A DNA stretch of 64,000 nucleotides from Prevotella sp. (lineage in GTDB: Bacteria > Bacteroidota > Bacteroidia > Bacteroidales > Bacteroidaceae): the NCBI GenBank assembly GCA_024684515.1, contig JAIKWS010000052.1:1-64000 (forward strand), in the 5' to 3' direction. Below the pieces are notes generated by a model. That model saw only the letters and a list, made by a program, of their open reading frames with translations. It was not told where the DNA came from and searched no databases. Both the position numbers and the translations under genes were made by a program. Below, piece by piece: positions 19,005 to 27,252 of this stretch (positions within the stretch are counted from its first letter, which is position 1; the number at the start of each line of letters is the position of its first letter).

Positions 19005-19633
19005 AAGCCCCGCTCATAGCTGTGGCCCGCCATCGACTGGGTGTCGATGGCGATGGCGTCACCACCCTAGTTGCCTTCCATGGCTGCCCCTTGCGTTGTC
19101 GCTATTGCCTGAACAGCCAGTGCTGGGACGAGCAACAGATTCTGAGATGGACGACCCCCGAGGCACTGGTCGAGGAACTGATGCAAGACCACCTCTATTT
19201 CCTGGCTACGGGCGGTGGAGTCTGTCTGGGTGGAGGTGAGCCCCTGATGCATGCTGCGTTCATAGCCGGCTTCTGCAAGCTTTGTCCACCTGAGTGGAAT
19301 ATCTACCTCGAGAGCTCGCTGCAGGCAAGTCGTCAGCAACTGGAAGCTGTCATCCCCTACATCCACCATTATTATATAGATGTGAAGGACCTCGATCCAG
19401 ACATCTACAAGGCCTACACAGGTGGCAATATCAGACCTGTAATGGACAATCTCCACTTTCTGGCAGAGCAACAGCTGCAGTCGAAAGTCACCATCCGGCT
19501 GCCGCTGATTGCATCCTACAACACACACGACAACCGCCTGAGCAGTCAGCAACAGCTGGCGGCTATGGGTTACACCGATTTTGACTTCTTTGATTATCAG
19601 TACGTTGAACTCTTTTCCGACAAAAGACAATGA
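19001..19633 (+). CDS. Radical SAM protein of the activating-enzyme type, substrate unknown
   Basis: A 210-residue radical S-adenosylmethionine protein. Cys29, Cys33 and Cys36 in FHGCPLRCRYC bind the 4Fe-4S cluster (CX3CX2C), followed by GGGVCLGGGEPLMH and the YIDVKDLDPDIYKAYTG segment also found in pyruvate formate-lyase activating enzymes. The GTG at 19001 overlaps the previous stop; a longer frame to 18929 would read through the TonB-type gene. There is no glycyl-radical enzyme beside it, so its target is open. It is not NrdG, which is encoded separately with nrdD. Confidence 0.85.
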   Translation: MKAPLIAVARHRLGVDGDGVTTLVAFHGCPLRCRYCLNSQCWDEQQILRWTTPEALVEELMQDHLYFLATGGGVCLGGGEPLMHAAFIAGFCKLCPPEWNIYLESSLQASRQQLEAVIPYIHHYYIDVKDLDPDIYKAYTGGNIRPVMDNLHFLAEQQLQSKVTIRLPLIASYNTHDNRLSSQQQLAAMGYTDFDFFDYQYVELFSDKRQ

Positions 19634-19635
19634 GA

Positions 19636-19881
19636 CTATAGCATCCCCTCCAACAATTCCACCGCTTGGGATATATCCTCCTGAAAGTGACGATGATCTC
19701 GCAGGAAGGAAGGGTTGCCGCAGGCAAGCAGGTCATACAGTTCCTGGTTCATGCTGTCCGCATAGTCGGCAATGGCCATCTCGATATCGTCCTGCTGCCA
19801 GTCGAGTGTCGAATGGACATAGACATTCCGTTTCTGATGCAGAAAACTGTAGGCGGTTTCTATACTGTCGCGAGTAATCAT
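19636..19881 (-). CDS. Small acidic protein, unknown function
   Basis: An 81-residue soluble protein rich in acidic residues and predicted helices (DDIEMAIADYADSMNQELYD, then EDISQAVELLEGML). Its ATG overlaps the stop of the DUF4250 gene by 4 nt (ATGA), so the two form one transcript. It converges on the radical SAM gene with only 2 nt between stops. I do not recognise a family; the overlap and base composition argue for a real gene. Confidence 0.65.
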   Translation of the reverse strand: MITRDSIETAYSFLHQKRNVYVHSTLDWQQDDIEMAIADYADSMNQELYDLLACGNPSFLRDHRHFQEDISQAVELLEGML

Positions 19882-20084
19882 ACCTTGCTGTCGTAGCCAA
19901 TCGGCCGGAACTGCCTCTGCTCGTTGCTATAGACAAAACCGTACTTGACGAGATAGTCCTCCAACTGCTGAGGCTCCGTGCCAAAGCTATAGCACAATGC
20001 TTCAAGGGTGTCAAACTCCTCGTCTCTCAGAAGCATATTGACACTCGATACCAAGATGGCTGGGTCGCTGGGCAGATGGTCCAT
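19878..20084 (-). CDS. DUF4250 domain protein
   Basis: A 68-residue protein matching the small DUF4250 family by its opening LPSDPAILVSSVNMLLRD and the following LEALCYSFG and YLVKYGFVYSNEQRQF segments. No function is known for the family. A longer frame to 20147 reaches into the promoter box at 20145-20152, so ATG 20084 is chosen. It is first in a two-gene unit with the downstream 81-residue protein. Confidence 0.75.
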   Translation of the reverse strand: MDHLPSDPAILVSSVNMLLRDEEFDTLEALCYSFGTEPQQLEDYLVKYGFVYSNEQRQFRPIGYDSKV

Positions 20085-20144
20085 AGGTCTTAACGAAATG
20101 AGCAGAATCATACCTGAAACAGGCCGATTCAACAAATTTTCGTG

Positions 20145-20182
20145 CAAAGTTACGAATAATTGCCGAATTATTGCTAAATTTG
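20145..20182. promoter_or_regulatory. Divergent -7 boxes for the DUF4250 gene and the 49-codon gene
   Basis: TAACTTTG on the minus strand (20145-20152) faces left. TAAATTTG on the plus strand (20175-20182) faces right. The boxes are only 22 nt apart, so the two polymerase footprints overlap and expression may be mutually exclusive. Confidence 0.5.
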
Positions 20183-20212
20183 CGGCAGGAATTGACTAAA
20201 AACAATATTTGC

Positions 20213-20362
20213 ATGACAGACATACGACGATTTGAACATTCCGACGACTATCGCAGAGAGGAGCTCATCCGCGTGATTGAGCATGCTGTAGAAAACCTCA
20301 CACTATCCGAGCTGGAGGCCCTGTACTACGACATGTCCACCAAGAATTTCATCAACGACTAA
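20213..20362 (+). CDS. 49-residue protein, unknown function
   Basis: A short soluble protein starting at ATG 20213, 30 nt after a TAAATTTG box. The middle, REELIRVIEHAVENLTLSEL, is a predicted amphipathic helix, followed by EALYYDMSTKNFI. The next gene starts 10 nt later, which suggests a two-gene operon with the LOG-like protein. I do not recognise a family. Confidence 0.6.
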   Translation: MTDIRRFEHSDDYRREELIRVIEHAVENLTLSELEALYYDMSTKNFIND

Positions 20363-20372
20363 CCATAGCAAT

Positions 20373-21335
20373 ATGATCAGCAACAAGAACTTCCAGCAAA
20401 TGAACGACATGGCGGAATGGCTCAAGGCTGTACCCTACGACGTCACTCGCAAGAGCCTCTACACTGCCGACGACCTCTATGGGGACTATGAACCGCAGGA
20501 AAATGACAAAGCCTCGTTCGCCAACTGTTTTGACAGTCGTGTCTACCAACACTATCTCTCGACTGGCAAGGATACCCGTGACGTCAACGAATTGCTGGCA
20601 CGAACCCTGCACGACTATGGCATCCACACAGCCCTTGATGCGTTCTTCGAACAACATGACAGCCGGCATTGCATAGGCATCATGGGTGGTCATGCCCTGT
20701 TGCGAAACGATCCAATGTTTGCACGTATCGTGATGCTCAGCAAACGACTGACTGAAGAGGGATTCTTCATGCTCAGCGGTGGAGGTCCTGGTGCTATGGA
20801 GGCCACACACCTGGGAGCATGGCTGGCAGGCCGTTCCCAACAAGAAGCACAAGAGGCAGTGGAAAAACTGGCCAGTGCCGCTGCATCTTTCCACGATGCC
20901 GGCTGGCTATCGTCGGCACTCAGCATCATCCGCGACTACCCACAGCATAAGTATGTCAGTCTGGGAATACCCACGTGGCTTTATGGGCACGAGCCCTCTA
21001 CCCCATTCGCCACCCATATCGCCAAGCTTTTCGAGAACAGCACACGCGAAGACACCATTCTCACCATGGCCTTTGGAGGCATCGTCTACACGCCAGGCAG
21101 TGCCGGCACCATGCAGGAGATTTTCCAGGATGCCGTGCAGAACCACTACCTGTCGTTCGGGTTCTCCAGTCCCATGATATTCCTCGGCAGCAACTACTGG
21201 ACAGAAGAGATGCCCGTCTACCCCCTGTTGCAACACCTTATACGAACAGACAAATACAAGAATCTGCTGCTCACCCTGACAGACGATATTGGCGAGGTGG
21301 AACAAGTGCTGAAGGCCTTCAAGGAACAAGAATAG
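20373..21335 (+). CDS. LOG-like Rossmann-fold nucleotide-binding protein
   Basis: A 320-residue protein with the two signatures of the LOG / lysine-decarboxylase-like fold: SGGGPGAMEATHLGAW (near residue 134) and TPGSAGTMQEIFQ (near 245), the second being the PGGxGTxxE motif with the first two Gly as Gly-Ser. LOG enzymes cleave nucleoside monophosphates to free base and ribose phosphate. The Bacteroidetes members are longer and not characterised, so activity here is uncertain. No export signal is seen. A repeat element follows its 3' end. Confidence 0.75.
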   Translation: MISNKNFQQMNDMAEWLKAVPYDVTRKSLYTADDLYGDYEPQENDKASFANCFDSRVYQHYLSTGKDTRDVNELLARTLHDYGIHTALDAFFEQHDSRHCIGIMGGHALLRNDPMFARIVMLSKRLTEEGFFMLSGGGPGAMEATHLGAWLAGRSQQEAQEAVEKLASAAASFHDAGWLSSALSIIRDYPQHKYVSLGIPTWLYGHEPSTPFATHIAKLFENSTREDTILTMAFGGIVYTPGSAGTMQEIFQDAVQNHYLSFGFSSPMIFLGSNYWTEEMPVYPLLQHLIRTDKYKNLLLTLTDDIGEVEQVLKAFKEQE

Positions 21336-21379
21336 CGAGGAAGACATTTGAAAAAAATAAGTTTTCATGGTTTTCGCAT

Positions 21380-21515
21380 CAACACCTCACTCAATCGTCT
21401 GAAACACCTTTGTACAAAGGGGATTTGACGAGTGAGGTGTTTGCTCAACACCTCACCTCGCAGATACCCAGTGTTTATGGGCATTTCAGAAGGATGAGTG
21501 AGGTGTTGGCATCAA
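21380..21515 (+). repeat. Dispersed intergenic repeat, copy B (most complete)
   Basis: Order: AACACCTCACTC, AATCGTC, TGAAACACC, core CCTTTGTACAAAGG, GACGAGTGAGGTGTT, TGCTC, AACACCTCACC, ACCCAGTGTTTATGGGC, GAGTGAGGTGTTGG. The first and fourth blocks are complementary and can close a stem of about 15 bp around the core; a second stem forms from the later AACACCTCA and TGAGGTGTT. It fills most of the 343-nt gap between the LOG-like gene and nrdD. Confidence 0.75.
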
Positions 21516-21625
21516 AAATGGCAAAAAACTTCTTTTTGCTGTCACTCTCCCCTCGACAATCATCTAGCAGGAAAAAAAATACTGCTAAAAAACGTGAAAG
21601 ATGCCATTTTTACAAAACTTTCGGC

Positions 21626-21633
21626 TATCTTTG
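21626..21633 (+). promoter_or_regulatory. -7 box for nrdDG
   Basis: TATCTTTG lies 45 nt before ATG 21679, after an A/T-rich tract. No TTG is seen at the ideal position, and no NrdR-type box pair is recognisable. Confidence 0.5.
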
Positions 21634-21678
21634 CAATACATTTCGAATACATTAAAAGCTTAAAAACATTATCGTTTT

Positions 21679-23916
21679 ATGATACAGACAGTTGTGAAGC
21701 GCGACGGACGCATTGTGGGTTTTAACGAACAGAAAATCATGGCTGCCATCCGCAAGGCTATGATGGCTACCGACAAGGGTGAGGACGATCATCTGGTGAA
21801 CCTCATCACCGATCATGTTGCCCAACGTGGCAAGCCACAGATGAACGTGGAGGAGATTCAGGATGCCGTGGAGCTGGAGCTGATGAAGTCAAGCCGCAAG
21901 GACGTGGCACAGAAATATATTGCCTATCGCAACCAGCGGTCGATAGCCCGGAAGGCAAAGACCCGCGACATCTTCCTGGATATCGTCAACATCAAGTCGA
22001 ACGATATCACCCGTGAGAATGCCAACATGAATGCCGACACTCCTGCCGGCATGATGATGAAGTTTGCCAGCGAGAGCACCAAGCCGTTTGTTGACGACTA
22101 TCTGCTCAGCGATAACGTTCGCCAGGCAGTAAAAGACAACCTGCTCCATATCCACGACAAGGACTACTACCCCACCAAGTCGCTCACCTGTGTTCAGCAT
22201 CCGCTGGACCACATTCTGAACAGTGGCTTCATTGCCGGCCATGGTGCCTCCCGTCCTGCCAAGCGCATCGAGACGGCCTCGGTGCTGGCGTGCATATCGA
22301 TGGAGTGTGCCCAGAACGAGATGCATGGCGGGCAGGCCATCCCGGCCTTTGACTTCTATCTCGCTCCCTTCGTGCGCATGACCTATGTTGAAGAGGTGAA
22401 GAACCTGGAGGAGCTCTTTGGCGAGGACTACTCCACCCTCTACGACGAGCCGCTGATAGACTATCTCAAGCAGCCCCTCGACCAGCTCACGGGCATCGAC
22501 CGTGTGCGTCAGTATGCCATCAACAAGACGGTGGGACGTGTGCATCAGGCCATGGAGGCCTTTATCCACAATATGAACACCATACACTCGCGAGGTGGCA
22601 ACCAGGTGGTGTTCTCGTCGATCAACTATGGTACAGACACCTCGGCAGAGGGCCGTTGCGTGATGCGCGAGATACTGCTCAGCACCTACGAGGGAGTGGG
22701 CGATGGCGAGACCGCCATCTTCCCCATACAGATATGGAAGAAGAAACGAGGGGTAAACTATCTGCCTGAAGACAGGAACTTCGACCTCTACCAGCTGGCC
22801 TGCAAGGTGACGGCCCGACGGTTCTTCCCCAACTTCCTCAACCTCGATGCCACCTTCAACCAGAGCGACGAGTGGCGTGCCGATGACCCCCTCCGCTATA
22901 TGCACGAGGTAGCGACGATGGGCTGCCGCACCCGCGTGTTCGAGAACCGCTTCGGACCGAAGACGAGCATTGGCCGTGGCAACATCTCCTTCTCTACAAT
23001 AAATATTGTGAAGCTGGCCATCGAATGTATGAATATCGAGAACAAGGAGCTGCGCATCGGACAGTTCTTTGCCAAGCTCGACTACATGCTCGAGGTGACA
23101 ACCCGGCAGCTCGACGACCGTTTCCAGTTTCAGAAGACAGCCCTGGCCCGTCAGTTCCCCCTGCTGATGAAGAGTCTCTGGATAGGAGGTGAGAAGCTGA
23201 AAGGCAGCGACACCGTGGAGAGTGTCATCAATCAGGGCACACTGGGCATCGGTTTCATCGGACTGGCCGAATGTCTCGTAGCACTCATAGGCCATCATCA
23301 TGGCGAGAGCGAGGAGGCACAGCAACTAGGCCTGAAGATTGTCGCCTATATGCGCGACCGCATCAACGAGTTCTCTGAGCGCTATCATCACAACTACTCC
23401 GTACTGGCAACGCCAGCAGAGGGGCTTGCAGGCCGTTTCACCAAGCGTGACCGCAAGCAATATGGCGTCATTCCTGGCGTCACCGACCGCGACTACTACA
23501 CAAACTCCAACCACGTGCCTGTCTACTACAAGTGCTCTGCCCGCCACAAAGCCGAGGTAGAGGCACCTTATCATGATCTGACACGTGGCGGCCACATCTT
23601 CTATGTAGAGATAGATGGCGACGCCACCCACAACCCACAGGTCATCATGAGCGTTGTGGACATGATGGACAGCCTGAACATGGGCTACGGATCGGTGAAC
23701 CACAATCGCAACCGCTGCATGGACTGCGGCTATGAGAATGCCACACAGGACCTGAAGGAGTGTCCTCGCTGCCACTCCACGAACATAGACCGCCTGCAAC
23801 GCATCACGGGATATCTCGTGGGCACCACCGATCGCTGGAATGCAGGCAAGCTGGCAGAACTCAACGACCGTGTCACCCACATCGACGACGGCCAGCAACA
23901 ACTGTTCGACCTATAG
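21679..23916 (+). CDS. nrdD: Anaerobic ribonucleoside-triphosphate reductase
   Basis: Makes deoxynucleotides without oxygen using a glycyl radical. The 745-residue protein has an N-terminal ATP-cone (VKRDGRIVGFNEQKI, residues 5-19) for allosteric control, then the barrel. A C-terminal zinc finger (CMDCGYENATQDLKECPRC) precedes the radical loop RITGYLVGTTDRWNAGK, whose final glycine carries the radical. All the hallmarks are present. nrdG follows after 9 nt in the same operon. No aerobic ribonucleotide reductase is in the window. Confidence 0.97.
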   Translation: MIQTVVKRDGRIVGFNEQKIMAAIRKAMMATDKGEDDHLVNLITDHVAQRGKPQMNVEEIQDAVELELMKSSRKDVAQKYIAYRNQRSIARKAKTRDIFLDIVNIKSNDITRENANMNADTPAGMMMKFASESTKPFVDDYLLSDNVRQAVKDNLLHIHDKDYYPTKSLTCVQHPLDHILNSGFIAGHGASRPAKRIETASVLACISMECAQNEMHGGQAIPAFDFYLAPFVRMTYVEEVKNLEELFGEDYSTLYDEPLIDYLKQPLDQLTGIDRVRQYAINKTVGRVHQAMEAFIHNMNTIHSRGGNQVVFSSINYGTDTSAEGRCVMREILLSTYEGVGDGETAIFPIQIWKKKRGVNYLPEDRNFDLYQLACKVTARRFFPNFLNLDATFNQSDEWRADDPLRYMHEVATMGCRTRVFENRFGPKTSIGRGNISFSTINIVKLAIECMNIENKELRIGQFFAKLDYMLEVTTRQLDDRFQFQKTALARQFPLLMKSLWIGGEKLKGSDTVESVINQGTLGIGFIGLAECLVALIGHHHGESEEAQQLGLKIVAYMRDRINEFSERYHHNYSVLATPAEGLAGRFTKRDRKQYGVIPGVTDRDYYTNSNHVPVYYKCSARHKAEVEAPYHDLTRGGHIFYVEIDGDATHNPQVIMSVVDMMDSLNMGYGSVNHNRNRCMDCGYENATQDLKECPRCHSTNIDRLQRITGYLVGTTDRWNAGKLAELNDRVTHIDDGQQQLFDL

Positions 23917-23925
23917 GCATCTGAC

Positions 23926-24432
23926 ATGCTGAAAGTGCTGAACATCATCGAAGATACAATGGTTGATGGCCCCGGCTTCCGCACATCTGTCTATTGTGCG
24001 GGCTGCCGCCATCAGTGTCCTGGATGCCATAATCCGCAGTCGTGGGACTTTGAAGGTGGCTATACGGTGACCACCGACGAGGTGATGCGTATCATCGCTG
24101 CCGACCCCTTCTCTCGTGGCGTGACCTTTACTGGTGGAGACCCTATGTACCAGCCAGAGGGCTTTGCCGAACTGGCAAGGGCCATCCGCCAGCATACGCC
24201 ACAAAAAGACATCTGGTGCTATACAGGCTTCGTCTATGAGCAACTGCTGACCAACCCTCGCCAGCATGCACTACTGGAACTTATCGACGTGCTGGTGGAC
24301 GGTCCTTTCATACGTGCTGAACGCGATGAGACACTTGTGTTCCGAGGCTCACGCAACCAGCGTATCATCGATGTACAGGCATCGATACACCAGCAAACAG
24401 TCGTCACACTCAGTTACTCAGCTTCACTCTGA
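23926..24432 (+). CDS. nrdG: Anaerobic ribonucleotide reductase activating protein
   Basis: Radical SAM enzyme that installs the glycyl radical on NrdD. Cys27, Cys31 and Cys34 (CRHQCPGC) bind the 4Fe-4S cluster. TFTGGDPMYQPEGF is the GGE-type SAM-contact motif, here GGD. The 168-residue length is typical. It sits 9 nt downstream of nrdD. Confidence 0.95.
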   Translation: MLKVLNIIEDTMVDGPGFRTSVYCAGCRHQCPGCHNPQSWDFEGGYTVTTDEVMRIIAADPFSRGVTFTGGDPMYQPEGFAELARAIRQHTPQKDIWCYTGFVYEQLLTNPRQHALLELIDVLVDGPFIRAERDETLVFRGSRNQRIIDVQASIHQQTVVTLSYSASL

Positions 24433-24572
24433 CCCCACCTCACAAGGAGCGTTGTGGGCAACACAGCCATGCCCCTCAGAAATTACCGAAAGTACACTGC
24501 TTTTTGAAAGTGTGGATATTCCAGTAAGCCTTGCTCCGCTAACCAGCAACCGCTATCCCGCTCCACTCTAGA

Positions 24573-24590
24573 CCCCCAATGGGGGTTTTT
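24573..24590 (+). terminator. Possible intrinsic terminator after nrdG
   Basis: CCCCCAATGGGGG followed by TTTTT: a 5-bp all-GC stem, 3-nt loop and T-run, about 140 nt after the nrdG stop. Confidence 0.6.
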
Positions 24591-24623
24591 ATCGGTATCC
24601 CTGCAAATAACTCCCTGAAAATA

Positions 24624-24653
24624 TTGAAGATACAGGAAAGTTTCGTAAATTTG
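24624..24653 (+). promoter_or_regulatory. Promoter for the secreted-protein pair
   Basis: TTG (24624-24626), 19-nt spacer, TAAATTTG (24646-24653). It ends 16 nt before ATG 24670, so the leader is very short. Confidence 0.75.
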
Positions 24654-24669
24654 CAGAAAATATTTGCTT

Positions 24670-27240
24670 ATGATACCACGTCAACACCTTTGGAGAATGA
24701 TGGCATCACTATGCCTCTTCTTTTCGCTGCCTGTCCTGGCTCAATACTACGATTTCGACAGCGAGACTGTGTATACATCAGGACAACTGAGATATTGCGT
24801 CGACCAGGAGCGCAATGCTGCCCAGTGCATGGGTTTTGCTGAGGGACAGTCGGCCACTGCCGTCACCGTGCCTGCCACCGTCAGCCTGAGTGGCAAGAGC
24901 TATCGGGTGGTGAGCATTGGCGAGGGAGCCTTTATCCAGGCCACGGAACTGTCGGAAGTGCATCTGCTGAGCACAGAACTGACGATAGGCAGTCTTCCCT
25001 TTGGCGGTGGCCTTCGGCATCTTTATATGTCAGCCCCTACACCACCCTACATAGATGGCTCATATCTTGCCATCGACCTCAGCTCGTTCCAGCCTCCTCT
25101 AGTCCGTGTTCATGTGCCTGTGGGGTCGCTTTATGCCTATCTCGACGATGAGGCATGGTCGCAGCACATCATCTTTGAGGGTGATGAGGAACGCCAGCTG
25201 GCCGTTATCACGGAAAGTGCAGGCAGTCTCGGGGAGGCGATTCGTATGCAGGAGCCCTACTTCAGGGCCGTCAACCATCTCACGGTGAGTGGTCCCCTCA
25301 ACGAAGATGATATCTTCCTCATCCGCGACTCGCTGACCAGTGTCCTCTCCCTCGACCTCAGCCAGGCCATCATCACCAGACTGCCTCGTCAGGCTTTTTT
25401 GAGATGCAAGTTCAGCAGCATCCTCCTGCCATCGACCCTGAGAAGTGTTGACAGCACGCCATTCGGTAGCTGTATGCATCTCGAGCAACTGGTCATCCCC
25501 GAAGGAGTGCAGCAGGTGGACGAACTCGTAAGCAACTGTCCCAGTCTGAAACAGATTGACCTGCCTTCTACGGTGGTCTCTGCCAAAAGACTGCTGACGG
25601 TCTACAGCTGGGACGAGACCAGCGCCTATACCTGTACAATCACCAGTAGGGCCTTTTTCCCACCACAAGTGGACGACGAGCTGGTTACCTTGATCTTTGG
25701 CAACACCGACATCCGCTTGCGTGTTCCTGCTATCAGCGCCAGTCTCTATGCCAGTGCTACGGGGTGGAAGGAGCTGCCGCAGGAGCCTATGAGCGAGGTA
25801 CCGCAGCAGATTATGGTCCTTGGCCAGCGAAAGATAGACACCGACGATTTTCCTGCTGACTACACACCCGACCTCAGCCTGGTTCAGGCGGGCAATTATT
25901 CCAGCTATAGCCTTAAGAATGCTTTTGGATGGCTCACCATCGAGGGAAGCAAACCGCTAAAGGTCAACAATCTGTATGTCTGCAGCGATATCTTCGCCAC
26001 ACGGAGCTGGGGCGATCACTATGGTGGCGAGTTGCTGGCTCAGGCACCTGTTTCTGCCAGGCACCTCTGCATGGATCTCGATTTCAGTAGCGACACGTGG
26101 TACTTCATGTCGTTCCCCTTCGATGTACGACTGAGCAACGTGACACCCAGTAGCGACATCAACCGCTGGGTGGTGCGTAGCTATTCGGGCAGCAACAGGG
26201 CCTACATGCGAGGGGAGCAGTGGAAAGACGTGCCCTATGGTGCTACCCTGCAGGCCCATCATGGTTATATCTGGAGGATGGCGACTAGCGATCCTGACAG
26301 CTATGGCACCGACGACCTGCGAGTGCGGATCGAGTCTGATGATGCCACCATAAATAATATGTTCACACACGAGGATGTCAGCATCCCCTTATCTGAATAT
26401 GCCTCCACCTACGAGCATAATGCCAGCTGGAACCTGGTTGGCAACCCCTATCCCTGTCACTATCGCATCGGTGACCTGAAACAGACCATGCCCATCACCG
26501 TCTGGAAAGGCAACTATGACTACGATCAGTACCGCACGCTATCACCCATCGACGATGCTGACAAAATGCTTAGACCCTATGAAGCCTTCTTCCTGCAGAA
26601 GCCCTCTGGTGCCGATGCCCTGGTCTTTGGTGCCCAGGGACGTGTCGTTCCTGGTAATAGTGCCGCCAGTGCCCGTATCGTGAGTAGTACTAATGGCTGT
26701 CGCCAGGTCATCAACCTGACATTGACTGCTGGCGATATGAGCGATCAAGCCCGTGTAGTACTCAACCCCGATGCCAGCGAGGGCTATGAGCGTGAACGTG
26801 ACGCATCGAAGTTCTTCGCCAGCAGCCAGCAGGTGCCACAGCTCTACTCCTTTGTTGATGCTGAGCCCTGTGCCATTAACGAACGGCCGGAAGCCAATGG
26901 TACCATACGTCTAGGCATACGAATGGCTAGCGAGCAGACTTGCACCATCACCATGGAGCCTTCTGCACAGACAGCCATTCCTGTCATCCTCGAGGATTGT
27001 ATCACTGGCACCTACACCACACTCTCGGAAGTAGGTCACTACACCTTCCACGCCCGTCCTGGTCGCGACGACAGTCGCTTCATGCTTCACGTTGGAGTTT
27101 CTGCAATCACCGGTATCCAGTCTGCAGAGTTGCCGATGCGACAACCAGTACACCCCACCTTCAACCTTCAGGGCCAGCCCGTCAGCGACGGCTACAAGGG
27201 CCTCGTCATAGAGAACGGAAAACTAATCATCAAGCAATAG
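24670..27240 (+). CDS. Large secreted protein with leucine-rich-repeat-like section
   Basis: An 856-residue exported protein. The signal peptide (about residues 1-24) ends in LPVLAQ. Residues about 190-310 resemble BspA-type leucine-rich repeats (SLTSVLSLDLSQAIITRLP, SSILLPSTLRSVDS, LEQLVIPEGVQQVDE, SLKQIDLPST). The remainder has repeated beta-rich segments without recognised catalytic motifs. It ends in a short tail (FNLQGQPVSDGYKGLVIENG, then KLIIKQ) resembling Prevotella C-terminal sorting sequences, so surface attachment or type IX secretion is possible. The giant gene starts 12 nt later; the two very likely act together. The precise role is unknown. Confidence 0.75.
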   Translation: MIPRQHLWRMMASLCLFFSLPVLAQYYDFDSETVYTSGQLRYCVDQERNAAQCMGFAEGQSATAVTVPATVSLSGKSYRVVSIGEGAFIQATELSEVHLLSTELTIGSLPFGGGLRHLYMSAPTPPYIDGSYLAIDLSSFQPPLVRVHVPVGSLYAYLDDEAWSQHIIFEGDEERQLAVITESAGSLGEAIRMQEPYFRAVNHLTVSGPLNEDDIFLIRDSLTSVLSLDLSQAIITRLPRQAFLRCKFSSILLPSTLRSVDSTPFGSCMHLEQLVIPEGVQQVDELVSNCPSLKQIDLPSTVVSAKRLLTVYSWDETSAYTCTITSRAFFPPQVDDELVTLIFGNTDIRLRVPAISASLYASATGWKELPQEPMSEVPQQIMVLGQRKIDTDDFPADYTPDLSLVQAGNYSSYSLKNAFGWLTIEGSKPLKVNNLYVCSDIFATRSWGDHYGGELLAQAPVSARHLCMDLDFSSDTWYFMSFPFDVRLSNVTPSSDINRWVVRSYSGSNRAYMRGEQWKDVPYGATLQAHHGYIWRMATSDPDSYGTDDLRVRIESDDATINNMFTHEDVSIPLSEYASTYEHNASWNLVGNPYPCHYRIGDLKQTMPITVWKGNYDYDQYRTLSPIDDADKMLRPYEAFFLQKPSGADALVFGAQGRVVPGNSAASARIVSSTNGCRQVINLTLTAGDMSDQARVVLNPDASEGYERERDASKFFASSQQVPQLYSFVDAEPCAINERPEANGTIRLGIRMASEQTCTITMEPSAQTAIPVILEDCITGTYTTLSEVGHYTFHARPGRDDSRFMLHVGVSAITGIQSAELPMRQPVHPTFNLQGQPVSDGYKGLVIENGKLIIKQ

Positions 27241-27252
27241 GAGGACAGCCTT

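Noticed and set aside
21889..23325. 478-codon open frame antisense to nrdD
   Set aside because: It lies entirely inside nrdD and is explained by the GC-rich codon pattern of that gene; its translation has no domain features.
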